A stretch of 6,017 nt of DNA from contig JADCCH010000319.1 in the NCBI GenBank assembly GCA_020252865.1, forward strand, positions 1-6,017. Direction: 5' to 3'. Each line of letters begins with the position of its first letter. Position 1 is the stretch's first letter. The position numbers were made by a program, and so were the translations under genes. The notes under the pieces were generated by a model that saw only the letters and a list, made by a program, of their open reading frames with translations, searched no databases and was not told the origin of the DNA. Below are positions 1 to 6,017 of the stretch, one piece after another. The DNA comes from Methylobacterium sp. (GTDB taxonomy: Bacteria > Pseudomonadota > Alphaproteobacteria > Rhizobiales > Beijerinckiaceae).

Positions 1-1
1 T

Positions 2-205
2 CAGTCGGAAGCCGTCCCAATCGCGCAGGCGCTTCACGCGGCCGGGGCCGCCCCCCTGCTGATCGCCAGCAAGCCCGGCGATCTCGAAAAGCCGCTCGCG
101 GAAAGTGGTGTGAGCGGTTATGTCGCCTTCGGCATGGATCTGGTCGCCTTCCTGGATCATCTGCTGAACGGGCTCGAAAATTCTTGCCTCGAGCCGAATT
201 CGTGA
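2..205 (+). CDS. mutA: Methylmalonyl-CoA mutase small (beta) subunit, C-terminal fragment
   Basis: Only the last 67 codons are present; the gene begins left of the window. The frame opens at base 2 and stops at TGA 203-205. The visible residues (start [20 protein letters not shown], then [20 protein letters not shown] and ending in a [15 protein letters not shown] helix) resemble the last strand-helix units of the cobalamin-binding-like domain in the small subunit of heterodimeric methylmalonyl-CoA mutase. In that family the small subunit is a non-catalytic partner of the large one. No B12-ligand motif is visible, and the part that would normally show its absence lies outside the window. Assignment rests on this resemblance plus position: the large-subunit gene starts within a few bases of this stop, the usual mutA-mutB order. 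The two are surely co-transcribed and probably translationally coupled. Confidence 0.85.
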   Translation, partial: QSEAVPIAQALHAAGAAPLLIASKPGDLEKPLAESGVSGYVAFGMDLVAFLDHLLNGLENSCLEPNS

Positions 206-207
206 GC

Positions 208-213
208 GGGAGA
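208..213 (+). promoter_or_regulatory. Ribosome binding site deciding the mutB start
   Basis: GGGAGA lies 6 bases before ATG 220 but directly abuts ATG 214. It is 3' of the other possible in-frame starts (TTG 184, GTG 202). Normal spacing therefore favours ATG 220, which gives an N-terminus [11 protein letters not shown], similar in style to the MxxxPDFS starts remembered for related mutases. Confidence 0.6.
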
Positions 214-219
214 ATGCCC

Positions 220-2409
220 ATGGTCCCGGATTTCTCGAACCTTCCCAAGCCTTCGAGCCGTGCGCCGTCACAGGCCGCGCGCGAGCATGCGGGACGGGCT
301 TCCGCCTGGGAAACGCCCGAAGGCATCGCCATCGCCCCGCTGACGGATGAGGCGGCCCTCGTCGGCCTCGATTTCCTCTCGACATGGCCCGGTGCCGCTC
401 CTTTCCTGCGTGGCCCCTACCCCACCATGTATGTGACGAACCCGTGGACCATCCGCCAATATGCGGGTTTCTCCACGGCGGAGGATTCCAACGCCTTCTA
501 TCGCCGCAATCTGGCGGCAGGGCAGAAGGGCCTTTCGGTCGCCTTCGATCTTGCGACGCATCGCGGCTACGATTCGGACCACCCCCGCGTGGCCGGCGAT
601 GTCGGCATGGCGGGTGTCGCGATCGATTCCATCCTCGACATGCGCACGCTGTTCGATGGCATCCCGCTCGACCGCATGAGCGTGTCGATGACGATGAATG
701 GCGCGGTCCTGCCCATCCTCGCGCTCTTCATCGTGGCGGGCGAGGAGCAGGGCGTGCCGGCGGCGAAGCTCTCCGGCACCATCCAGAACGACATCCTGAA
801 GGAGTTCATGGTCCGGAACACCTACATCTACCCGCCCAAGGGGTCGATGCGGATCATCTCTGACATTTTCGCCTTCACGGCGGAGAACATGCCTAAATTC
901 AACTCGATCTCGATCTCCGGCTATCACATGCAGGAGGCGGGCGCGACGCAGGATCTCGAACTCGCCTATACCCTCGCCGATGGCCTCGAATATCTCCGCG
1001 CCGGCACGGCCACCGGCCTCGATATCGACGCTTTCGCGCCGCGCCTCTCGTTCTTCTGGGCGATCGGCATGAATTTCTTCATGGAAATCGCCAAGATGCG
1101 CGCCGCGCGCCTGCTCTGGGCGAAGATCGTGAAGGGCTTCGAGCCGAAGAGCGAGAAATCGCTCGCGCTGCGCACGCATTGCCAGACCTCCGGCTGGTCT
1201 CTTGCAGCGCAGGACGTATTCAACAATGTGCCGCGCACGCTTGTTGAGGCATTGGCCGCCACGCAGGGCGGCACGCAATCGCTGCATACGAACGCGCTGG
1301 ATGAAGCCCTCGCGCTGCCCAGCGACTTCTCCGCCCGCATCGCGCGCAACACGCAGATCCTCATCCAGCAGGAGAGTGGCACCTGTCGCCTCATCGACCC
1401 CTGGGGCGGCTCGCGCATGGTCGAAAAGCTCACGGGTGATCTCGCGGGGCGGGCTTGGGCGCATATCCAGGAAGTCGAAAAGCTCGGCGGCATGGCGAAG
1501 GCCATCGAGGCGGGCATTCCGAAGCTGCGCATCGAGGAAGCCGCGGCCCGCACGCAGGCCCGCATCGATTCTGGCGAGCAGGCGATCATCGGCGTGAACC
1601 AGTTGAGGCCGCTCGATGAAAGGCCGCTCGACATCCTGCAGGTCGACAACGCTGCCGTGCGGGTCCGGCAGATCGAGAAGCTGAGGCAACTGCGCGCCTC
1701 GCGAGACCCTTCCGCCGTGAATGCGGCGCTCGCCGCGCTTGAGAATGCGGCCCGTTCGAGCAAGGGCAATCTCCTTGCGCTGGCGGTCGATGCCGCCCGC
1801 GCCCGCGCCTCCGTAGGCGAGATCAGCCTTGCGCTGGAGAAGGCCTGGAACCGCCATCAGGCCGAGATCCGCGTCGTCTCGGGCATCTATCGAGACACGG
1901 TCGGCAAGGATAACCCCACGGTCGCCCGCGCTTCCGGGATGGTGCAGGCCTTCGCCGAGAACGAGGGGCGCAAACCGAAGATCCTCGTCGCCAAGATCGG
2001 GCAGGACGGACATGATCGCGGCCAGAAGGTGGTGGCCTCGGCTTTCGGCGATCTCGGTTTCGAAGTGGAGATCGGCCCGCTTTTCGCCACGCCCGAGGAG
2101 GTCGCGAAACAGGCCGTGGCCGGCCACGCGCATGTCGTGGGTGTTTCAAGCCTCGCGGCGGGCCATCTCACGCTCGTTCCCGCGCTGAAGGCGGCGCTGA
2201 TGGCCGAGGGCGGGGCGGATATCATGATCGTCGTGGGTGGCGTGATCCCGCCGCAGGATTTCGCGGCCCTGATGGAAGCGGGCGCGACGGCAATCTTCCC
2301 GCCCGGCACGAACATCGCCGAGGCCGCCGCAAGCCTGCTCGACGGCTTGAACCGGAAGCTTGGCTATTCACAGCCGCCGGTCGCCGCGCAGGGGGCCGAT
2401 GCGACCTGA
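220..2409 (+). CDS. mutB: Methylmalonyl-CoA mutase large subunit, adenosylcobalamin-dependent (MutB/ScpA/McmA)
   Basis: Catalytic subunit of the cytosolic enzyme that interconverts (R)-methylmalonyl-CoA and succinyl-CoA, the last step of propionyl-CoA assimilation. With the ATG 220 start it has 729 residues, normal for the family. The N-terminal TIM barrel (about residues 40-550) matches the Propionibacterium enzyme almost block for block: [86 protein letters not shown]. Substrate or radical residues Tyr81, Gln189, Arg199, Tyr235 and His236 correspond to Tyr89, Gln197, Arg207, Tyr243 and His244 there. The C-terminal B12 domain has DGHDRG with the cobalt ligand His598, then Ser643/Leu645 in SSLAAGH and the GG of GGVIPPQDF at 673-674. 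It follows mutA with a 15-base gap (GTG 202 would overlap the mutA stop as GTGA) and overlaps pcp by 11 bases. Everything needed for activity appears intact. Other names in use are scpA and mcmA. Confidence 0.98.
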   Translation: MVPDFSNLPKPSSRAPSQAAREHAGRASAWETPEGIAIAPLTDEAALVGLDFLSTWPGAAPFLRGPYPTMYVTNPWTIRQYAGFSTAEDSNAFYRRNLAAGQKGLSVAFDLATHRGYDSDHPRVAGDVGMAGVAIDSILDMRTLFDGIPLDRMSVSMTMNGAVLPILALFIVAGEEQGVPAAKLSGTIQNDILKEFMVRNTYIYPPKGSMRIISDIFAFTAENMPKFNSISISGYHMQEAGATQDLELAYTLADGLEYLRAGTATGLDIDAFAPRLSFFWAIGMNFFMEIAKMRAARLLWAKIVKGFEPKSEKSLALRTHCQTSGWSLAAQDVFNNVPRTLVEALAATQGGTQSLHTNALDEALALPSDFSARIARNTQILIQQESGTCRLIDPWGGSRMVEKLTGDLAGRAWAHIQEVEKLGGMAKAIEAGIPKLRIEEAAARTQARIDSGEQAIIGVNQLRPLDERPLDILQVDNAAVRVRQIEKLRQLRASRDPSAVNAALAALENAARSSKGNLLALAVDAARARASVGEISLALEKAWNRHQAEIRVVSGIYRDTVGKDNPTVARASGMVQAFAENEGRKPKILVAKIGQDGHDRGQKVVASAFGDLGFEVEIGPLFATPEEVAKQAVAGHAHVVGVSSLAAGHLTLVPALKAALMAEGGADIMIVVGGVIPPQDFAALMEAGATAIFPPGTNIAEAAASLLDGLNRKLGYSQPPVAAQGADAT

Positions 2410-3010
2410 CCTGCTCATCACCGGCTTCGGCCCGTTTCCGGGCGTGCCGGTCAACCCGTCCGCCCGCCTCGTGGAGGCGCTGGCGCGCGTGCCCGGCTGG
2501 CTGTGGTTGGGCTGGAAGGTGCGTCACGCCATCCTGCCCGTGAGCTATGGCCCGACTGAAGCGGCCCTCGCGCGCCTGCTGGAGAAGCGGCCGCGCGCGA
2601 TCCTGATGTTCGGCGTCGCAGCCAGGCGGAAGGCTGTGACGGTGGAGATCGTCGCAAGAAACAGCGCAAGCCGCACCGCGCGGGATGCCTCGGGGCGCCT
2701 GCCGAAGCTCGCGCGCCTCGATTCCGGCCCGGCGATCCTGAAGGGCCGCGCCCCGATGCTCCGCCTGCGGAACATTCTGCGCGAGGCGGGTAACCCGGTG
2801 CGCCTGTCGCGGAATGCCGGGCCCTATCTCTGCAACGCAGCCTATCGCTTCGCGCTTCGCGGCACGAAAGCGAAGGTGCCGGTGGTGTTTGTGCATGTTC
2901 CGCGCGTCAGGAATCGCAGCGATCCACGCGGTATCGCCTTCGGGCCCTTGCTCGCGGGCAGCGCGGCGATCGCGCGGCGGCTGGTTTTGGCGAGCCGTTT
3001 AGCCCCGTAA
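2399..3010 (+). CDS. pcp: Pyroglutamyl-peptidase I-like cysteine peptidase (family C15)
   Basis: Predicted cytosolic peptidase that removes N-terminal pyroglutamate (5-oxoproline) from peptides. The product is 203 residues from ATG 2399, close to the usual 200-220. The family landmarks occur in order: TGFGPF..VPVNPS near the N-terminus, Glu83 in TVEIVARN, Cys145 in [10 protein letters not shown], and His166 in FVHVPRV. These correspond to the Glu-Cys-His triad of characterised enzymes (Glu81, Cys144, His168 in Bacillus amyloliquefaciens). The block after Glu83, normally close to DARIPDNxG, reads [10 protein letters not shown], so substrate recognition may be altered. An in-frame start at 2360 would lie deep inside mutB; ATG 2399 is preferred because homology begins at once ([13 protein letters not shown]) and an AGGGGG stretch (2390-2395) sits just upstream. 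It overlaps mutB by 11 bases, implying coupled translation, and its 3' end overlaps the opposing asparaginase gene. No signal peptide or membrane segment is seen. Confidence 0.87.
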   Translation: MRPDLLITGFGPFPGVPVNPSARLVEALARVPGWLWLGWKVRHAILPVSYGPTEAALARLLEKRPRAILMFGVAARRKAVTVEIVARNSASRTARDASGRLPKLARLDSGPAILKGRAPMLRLRNILREAGNPVRLSRNAGPYLCNAAYRFALRGTKAKVPVVFVHVPRVRNRSDPRGIAFGPLLAGSAAIARRLVLASRLAP

Positions 3011-4039
3011 AGCAGCGATCGGACGCATGCGGCCAACTTCCAGGCCGTTCCAGTTCTTCATCTGGTGATCGAGCCGCTCGGTGACGACCTTCGCTTCCTT
3101 GCCGAGTTCGAGGAAGCGCGCGAGGAGTGCTGCCATCACGGTCTCGGAGGCGCGGGTCGCGCCATCGTCAATCTTCAGCGCGATGCCATAGCCCAATTCG
3201 GGGAGCGCGCCGCAATAGACGCCCTCGGCCCCGGTCTTGATGAAGGCGCGCTCGCGCAAGTCCTCCATCACCACCGTATCGAAGCGGCCCGTTCCCGCGA
3301 CATGGAAGGGAGAGGCGGCAACCGCCTTGCGAAGGCGCTCGACCGCCTTCGCGCGGTTCCGTGACAGCCCGACGCCGCTTGCGAATTTCGCAAAACCCGC
3401 GGCGATGTTCTTGAGCGGAATGGCATAGGTCGGGATCGAGCAGCCATCCACCCCCGGCGTCGCCTCTGAAAGATCGTAGCCGGTCATGGTTTCGAGCGCG
3501 TGGGTGATCTCGCGCATGGTCGGGTGCTCGGGCTGGATATAGCCCTTGGGGTCGTGGCCCATCTCCAGCGCCGCGCAGATGAAGCCCGCATGCTTGCCGG
3601 AGCAGTTGTTGTGCAGCGCCGAGGGTTTGAGGCCGGCGGCGACGAGGGCTTGAAGCGCCTGATCGCCATTCGGTCCTTTTGCTTCACGGGCGCGCTGGTT
3701 CAGCATCGGCCAATGCGCGCCGCATTCGAGGCAGGTTTCATCCCGCCCCGCCTTGGCGAGCATGGCGGCTGCCGTTTTCGTGTGCTCCTCCTCGCCGGAA
3801 TGGCTCGCGCAGGCGAGCGCCAGTTCGGCATCGGTGAGATGAAGACGGTCCGCCGCGCCGCTTTCGATCAACGGCAGGGCCTGGAAACCCTTCACGGCCG
3901 AGCGCGGGAAGATCGGACGGTCGATATTCCCCATCGAGAAGACCGGCCGGCCCTCGCTATCCACCACCGCCAGCGCGCCGCAATGCCCGCTTTCCACGAT
4001 GCCGCCGCGCGTGATTTCGACCAGCAGGGGGTTGGCCAT
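2999..4039 (-). CDS. L-asparaginase, zinc-dependent Rhizobium etli type (asparaginase II family)
   Basis: Predicted to hydrolyse L-asparagine to L-aspartate and ammonia. The protein has 346 residues and belongs to the family of the R. etli inducible asparaginase, which is unrelated to the E. coli type I/II enzymes. Serine-lysine catalytic elements are visible: Ser47 and Lys50 in RSAVKGFQ, and Ser79 in ASHSGEE. The zinc-site residues Cys146 and Lys149 (HNNCSGKHAGF) and Cys200 (VDGCSIPTYAIPL) have the same mutual spacing as Cys135, Lys138 and Cys189 of the R. etli enzyme. Further conserved blocks are GTGRFDTVVME and IKTGAEGVYCG. ATG 4039 is chosen because the conserved N-terminus (VEITRGGIVESGHCGALAVVD) begins directly after it. 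No good Shine-Dalgarno sequence precedes it, so translation may be coupled to efp, 26 bases upstream on the same strand. No signal peptide is seen, so it is likely cytosolic. The stop lies inside the 3' end of the convergent pcp gene. R. etli calls its gene ansA, but that symbol means another family in E. coli, so none is given. Confidence 0.93.
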   Translation of the reverse strand: MANPLLVEITRGGIVESGHCGALAVVDSEGRPVFSMGNIDRPIFPRSAVKGFQALPLIESGAADRLHLTDAELALACASHSGEEEHTKTAAAMLAKAGRDETCLECGAHWPMLNQRAREAKGPNGDQALQALVAAGLKPSALHNNCSGKHAGFICAALEMGHDPKGYIQPEHPTMREITHALETMTGYDLSEATPGVDGCSIPTYAIPLKNIAAGFAKFASGVGLSRNRAKAVERLRKAVAASPFHVAGTGRFDTVVMEDLRERAFIKTGAEGVYCGALPELGYGIALKIDDGATRASETVMAALLARFLELGKEAKVVTERLDHQMKNWNGLEVGRMRPIAALRG

Positions 4040-4065
4040 GGAGTGGTATCGCCGGGCTCGAGGGA

Positions 4066-4635
4066 CTAATCCTTCGCGCGTTCGACGTAGGAGCCATCCT
4101 CGGTGTTGATCACCACGCGCGTGCCGGCGGTGACATGCGGCGGGATGGCCGTGCGCACGCCGTTCGAAAGGATCGCCGGCTTGTAGGAGGAGGAGGCCGT
4201 CTGGCCCTTCGTCACCGGCTCGGTCTCGGTGATCTCGAGGATGACGCGCTGCGGCAGGGTGATCGTCACGGCGGCGCCGTTGAACACGCCGAGCTTCACG
4301 ATCATGCCTTCCTGGAGATAAGGCACGCCGTCGCCGATCGTGTCGCCGGGCACGGTCACCTGCTCGAAGTTTTCCTGATCCATGAAGATGTAGCCGTTAT
4401 CATCGGGGTAGAGGTAGGAGTAATCCTTCTCCTCCACGAAGGCCTTCTCCACCTGCTCCGTCGTGCGGTAGCGGAAGGTGGACTTCACGCCATCCGAAAG
4501 GCGGCGTCCATCGATCTGCGTGGTCGGCGTGCCCTTGCCGGGAAAGAAGCTTTCCGCGGAGATCACGGAATAGAGCCGGTCATCCACCTCGATGACATTG
4601 CCCTTGCGGATGGAGGAAGCGATGACCTTGACCAC
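4066..4635 (-). CDS. efp: Translation elongation factor P (beta-lysylated type)
   Basis: EF-P binds the ribosome between P and E sites and restores peptide-bond formation at consecutive prolines. The product is 189 residues, normal for EF-P, with the KOW-like domain I (about 1-65) followed by two OB-fold domains. Recognisable segments are [76 protein letters not shown] and the C-terminus [12 protein letters not shown]. Lys34 in the PGKG loop is the residue modified with (R)-beta-lysine in E. coli, and the modifying enzymes are encoded next door. The open frame extends much further 5', but homology starts at VVKVIASS. The start is therefore GTG at 4635, with GGAG six bases upstream (4645-4642). 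efp diverges from epmA across 106 bases and is followed by the asparaginase gene on the same strand. Confidence 0.98.
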   Translation of the reverse strand: MVKVIASSIRKGNVIEVDDRLYSVISAESFFPGKGTPTTQIDGRRLSDGVKSTFRYRTTEQVEKAFVEEKDYSYLYPDDNGYIFMDQENFEQVTVPGDTIGDGVPYLQEGMIVKLGVFNGAAVTITLPQRVILEITETEPVTKGQTASSSYKPAILSNGVRTAIPPHVTAGTRVVINTEDGSYVERAKD

Positions 4636-4641
4636 GGATAT

Positions 4642-4645
4642 CTCC
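4642..4645 (-). promoter_or_regulatory. Ribosome binding site supporting the efp GTG start
   Basis: Read on the minus strand, GGAG is followed by six bases (ATATCC) and then GTG at 4635. There is no in-frame ATG close by, so this site plus the EF-P N-terminal homology fixes the unusual start codon. Confidence 0.65.
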
Positions 4646-4652
4646 GGCTGAT

Positions 4653-4698
4653 GGAAGCGCGATTGCTTTTCGGAAAGTCCGGCTCCATAGCCGCTTCC
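4653..4698. repeat. 7-bp inverted repeat in the efp/epmA intergenic region
   Basis: GGAAGCG at 4653-4659 is the exact reverse complement of CGCTTCC at 4692-4698, with 32 bases between. The arms bracket the candidate -10 elements of both directions. The distance makes an RNA hairpin unlikely. An operator is conceivable, but seven bases could match by chance. Confidence 0.25.
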
Positions 4699-4712
4699 TT
4701 GAGAAACGCCAA
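4684..4712 (-). promoter_or_regulatory. Candidate sigma70-type promoter of efp
   Basis: On the minus strand TTGGCG (4712-4707) and TATGGA (4689-4684) are separated by 17 bases, matching four and three positions of the TTGACA/TATAAT consensus. Transcription would start near 4677, leaving a leader of roughly 40 bases before the GTG. Spacing and position are right, but the match is modest and alphaproteobacterial promoters are loose, so this is only a candidate. Confidence 0.3.
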
Positions 4713-4732
4713 CCCTTTCGCTGGAGGAATCC

Positions 4733-4736
4733 GGAG
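4733..4736 (+). promoter_or_regulatory. Ribosome binding site of epmA
   Basis: GGAG lies five bases before ATG 4742. A second GGAGG at 4723-4727 is too distant (14 bases) to serve this start. The protein beginning at 4742 aligns with the EpmA N-terminus, so the site and the homology agree. Confidence 0.65.
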
Positions 4737-4741
4737 CTTCC

Positions 4742-5779
4742 ATGCCCGCCACGCCCTTCTGGCACCGCGAAACCCATGCGCGCCGCAGGCCGGCCTTGCG
4801 GTTGCGCGCGCGTCTGAAGGCCGCGATCCGCGCGCATTTCGAGGGCGAGGGCTTCTGGGAGGTCGAGACTGGGCTCGTGCAGGTCTCGCCCGGCAACGAG
4901 ACGCATCTCCACGCCTTCGAGGCGCATTGGGTGGATGCCGCTGGCGAGACCGCGCGCGGTTATCTTCACACTTCGCCCGAATTCGCGATGAAGAAGCTGC
5001 TGGCGGCGGGCGAGGAGCGCATCTTCCAATTCGCGCCGGTCTTTCGCGCTCGCGAGGCCTCGCGGCTGCACGCGCCGGAATTCTCGATGCTCGAATGGTA
5101 TCGGGCGGGGGAGGATTACACTGCCCTGATGGCCGATTGCGCGGCCCTGCTGCGTCTCGCGAGCGGGATTGGAGGAAGGCGCGCGGCGCATTTCCGCGGC
5201 CGGACCTGCGACCTCACCGCCGAACCCGAGCGGCTGTCACTGGTGGACGCGTTCTTGCGCCATGCCGCCATCGCGCTGGAAGCATGCCTGACGGATCGCG
5301 ATGCCTTCGCGGCAGAGGCCACGCGGATCGGCATGCGCATTGCCCCGGACGACACATGGGGCGACATCTTCTCGCGCATCCTCACCGAGCGCATCGAGCC
5401 GCTTCTCGGGCAGGGCCGCGCAACGATCCTCGATCGCTATCCTGTTTCTGAGGCCGCTTTGGCCCGCGCTTGCCGGGATGATCCGCGCTTCGCCGAGCGC
5501 TTCGAGCTTTATGTCTGCGGCATCGAGCTCGCCAATGCCTTCGGCGAGCTCACGGATGCAGCCGAGCAGCGCCGCCGTTTCGAGGCCGACATGGCGGAGA
5601 AGCAGCGCCTTTATGGCGAAAGCTACCCGCTCGACGAGGATTTCCTCGCAGCCCTCGCGCATATGCCGCCGGCCTCTGGCGCGGCTCTCGGCTTCGATCG
5701 GCTGGCCATGCTCGCGGCAGGGGTCGAGAGCGTGCACGAGGTTATCTCCACACCATTTCCGCTCGGGGAAGGCGCATGA
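4742..5779 (+). CDS. epmA: EF-P lysine aminoacylase EpmA (PoxA/GenX, LysRS-like EF-P ligase)
   Basis: ATP-dependent ligase that activates (R)-beta-lysine and transfers it to the side chain of Lys34 of EF-P, encoded divergently beside it. The 345 residues form a stand-alone class II lysyl-tRNA synthetase catalytic core. The N-terminal tRNA-anticodon OB domain of true LysRS is absent, as in E. coli EpmA (about 325 residues). Motif 1 is [19 protein letters not shown]; motif 2 spans VFRARE (Arg102) to [17 protein letters not shown] (residues 110-126); the late core has [17 protein letters not shown]; motif 3 is [12 protein letters not shown] (313-324). In motif 3, Ala315 occupies the position of E. 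coli EpmA Ala298, where LysRS has glycine; that alanine is associated with the beta-lysine preference. The run of conserved blocks shows no frameshift. The stop overlaps the start of epmB as ATGA, so ligase and aminomutase are made from one message. Confidence 0.96.
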   Translation: MPATPFWHRETHARRRPALRLRARLKAAIRAHFEGEGFWEVETGLVQVSPGNETHLHAFEAHWVDAAGETARGYLHTSPEFAMKKLLAAGEERIFQFAPVFRAREASRLHAPEFSMLEWYRAGEDYTALMADCAALLRLASGIGGRRAAHFRGRTCDLTAEPERLSLVDAFLRHAAIALEACLTDRDAFAAEATRIGMRIAPDDTWGDIFSRILTERIEPLLGQGRATILDRYPVSEAALARACRDDPRFAERFELYVCGIELANAFGELTDAAEQRRRFEADMAEKQRLYGESYPLDEDFLAALAHMPPASGAALGFDRLAMLAAGVESVHEVISTPFPLGEGA

Positions 5780-6017
5780 CAACCCTGCGCAGCATCGACG
5801 ATCTGGAAGCAGCGGCTCTGCTGGAAGATGGCGCGACGCCGGAACTCGAGGCTGTTGCTGCGCGCTATGCCGTCGCGATCACCCCGACGGTTTCCGAACT
5901 CATCCGACAGGGGGCGCCCGGCATCGCCGCGCAGTTCCTGCCCGATGCGCGCGAACTCGTGACCATGCCGGCGGAAAACCCCGACCCGATCGGCGATCAT
6001 TCACATTCGCCCGTCAA
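5776..6017 (+). CDS. epmB: EF-P beta-lysylation protein EpmB (lysine 2,3-aminomutase family), N-terminal part
   Basis: Only 80 codons are present; the gene runs off the right edge. EpmB (YjeK, KamA-like) is a radical SAM, PLP-dependent enzyme that turns (S)-alpha-lysine into (R)-beta-lysine for EpmA. The N-terminal segment is typical: ARYAVAITPTVSELI, then AAQFLPDARELVTMPAE and DPIGDHSHSPV, the stretch just before the radical SAM core in lysine 2,3-aminomutase-like proteins. The iron-sulphur CxxxCxxC motif and the PLP lysine lie beyond the window, so catalytic competence cannot be judged. ATG 5776 overlaps the epmA stop by four bases (ATGA), and a purine-rich GGGGAAGG (5765-5772) precedes it. 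A stand-alone lysine 2,3-aminomutase for catabolism or osmolytes is the alternative, but the coupling to epmA beside efp argues for the EF-P role. Confidence 0.93.
   Translation, partial: MTTLRSIDDLEAAALLEDGATPELEAVAARYAVAITPTVSELIRQGAPGIAAQFLPDARELVTMPAENPDPIGDHSHSPV

Larger units (their letters stand above)
4636..4741. promoter_or_regulatory. Divergent intergenic region carrying efp and epmA control signals
   Basis: The 106 bases between the GTG of efp and the ATG of epmA must contain promoters for both directions, because neither gene has an upstream neighbour on its own strand in this window. The best efp candidate is listed separately. For epmA a weak pair TTGCTT (4663-4668) and CATAGC (4686-4691), 17 bases apart, can be drawn; it overlaps the efp candidate on the other strand. 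Boxes were found by eye only. The gap is somewhat less G+C-rich than the flanking genes. Confidence 0.5.

Noticed and set aside
184..219. Longer MutB N-terminus from TTG 184 or GTG 202
   Set aside because: Both starts lie 5' of the GGGAGA site, and residues before MVPDFS do not resemble mutase N-termini; GTG 202 (GTGA overlap with mutA) remains possible but less likely.
268..2133. 621-residue open frame on the minus strand inside mutB
   Set aside because: It lies wholly antisense to an unmistakable, fully conserved mutase. Its Arg/Asp/Glu/His-rich, low-complexity product resembles no family I know; long antisense frames are expected in G+C-rich genes.
4040..4065. Possible terminator or operator around the CTCGAG palindrome between efp and the asparaginase gene
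   Set aside because: The palindrome is only six bases with no extended stem and no T-run, so it is an ordinary short gap within an operon.
3500..4069. 189-residue plus-strand frame antisense to the asparaginase gene
   Set aside because: It has no recognisable domain and lies opposite a conserved enzyme with all catalytic residues intact.
4666..4677. Small hairpin CTTT-TCGG-AAAG upstream of efp
   Set aside because: A 4-bp stem of mostly A-T pairs is too weak to call a structure and is expected by chance.
4636..4896. N-terminal extension of EF-P (87 extra codons)
   Set aside because: The extension runs antisense into epmA and has no EF-P homology; EF-P begins at the conserved VVKVIASS after the GTG with its own RBS.
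4135..5451. 438-residue plus-strand open frame across efp, the intergenic region and epmA
   Set aside because: It is antisense to efp and out of frame with epmA, both clearly real. Its product is dominated by Arg, Gly, Ala and His runs typical of a shadow frame.

Overview
The window is dense, G+C-rich bacterial chromosome with almost no non-coding DNA. Start and stop codons of neighbouring genes overlap repeatedly. Protein sequences (an EF-P opening [12 protein letters not shown] with a PGKG loop, a Rhizobium etli-type asparaginase, a two-subunit methylmalonyl-CoA mutase) point to an alphaproteobacterium, probably Hyphomicrobiales (Rhizobiales). That placement is inferred from remembered family resemblance, not from a search.

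Left part (about 1-3010, + strand): the 3' end of the methylmalonyl-CoA mutase small subunit gene (mutA), the complete large, B12-binding subunit (mutB, also called scpA or mcmA), and a peptidase C15 / pyroglutamyl-peptidase I gene (pcp) whose start overlaps the end of mutB. The three look like one transcription unit. MutAB interconverts (R)-methylmalonyl-CoA and succinyl-CoA, which lets propionyl-CoA from Val/Ile/Met/odd-chain acids enter the TCA cycle. The link to pcp is not obvious.

Middle (2999-4635, - strand): elongation factor P (efp, GTG start) followed 26 bases later by a zinc-type (R. etli-like) L-asparaginase. The asparaginase gene runs tail-to-tail into pcp with a 12-base overlap.

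Right part (4742-6017, + strand): epmA (EF-P lysyl/beta-lysyl ligase, a truncated class II LysRS-like enzyme) and, with an ATGA overlap, the first 80 codons of epmB/kamA (EF-P-specific lysine 2,3-aminomutase), cut by the window edge. These two genes diverge from efp across a 106-base intergenic region that must hold both promoters. Together they form the known EF-P beta-lysylation system: EpmB converts (S)-alpha-lysine to (R)-beta-lysine, EpmA attaches it to Lys34 of EF-P (Lys34 is visible here), and modified EF-P rescues ribosomes at polyproline stretches.

I saw no RNA genes, mobile elements, CRISPR arrays or clear intrinsic terminators. The systems here are recognisable ones. The less-explained points are the pcp/mutB coupling, the degenerate substrate-side segment in Pcp, the overlapping convergent 3' ends and the compact divergent efp/epmA control region.
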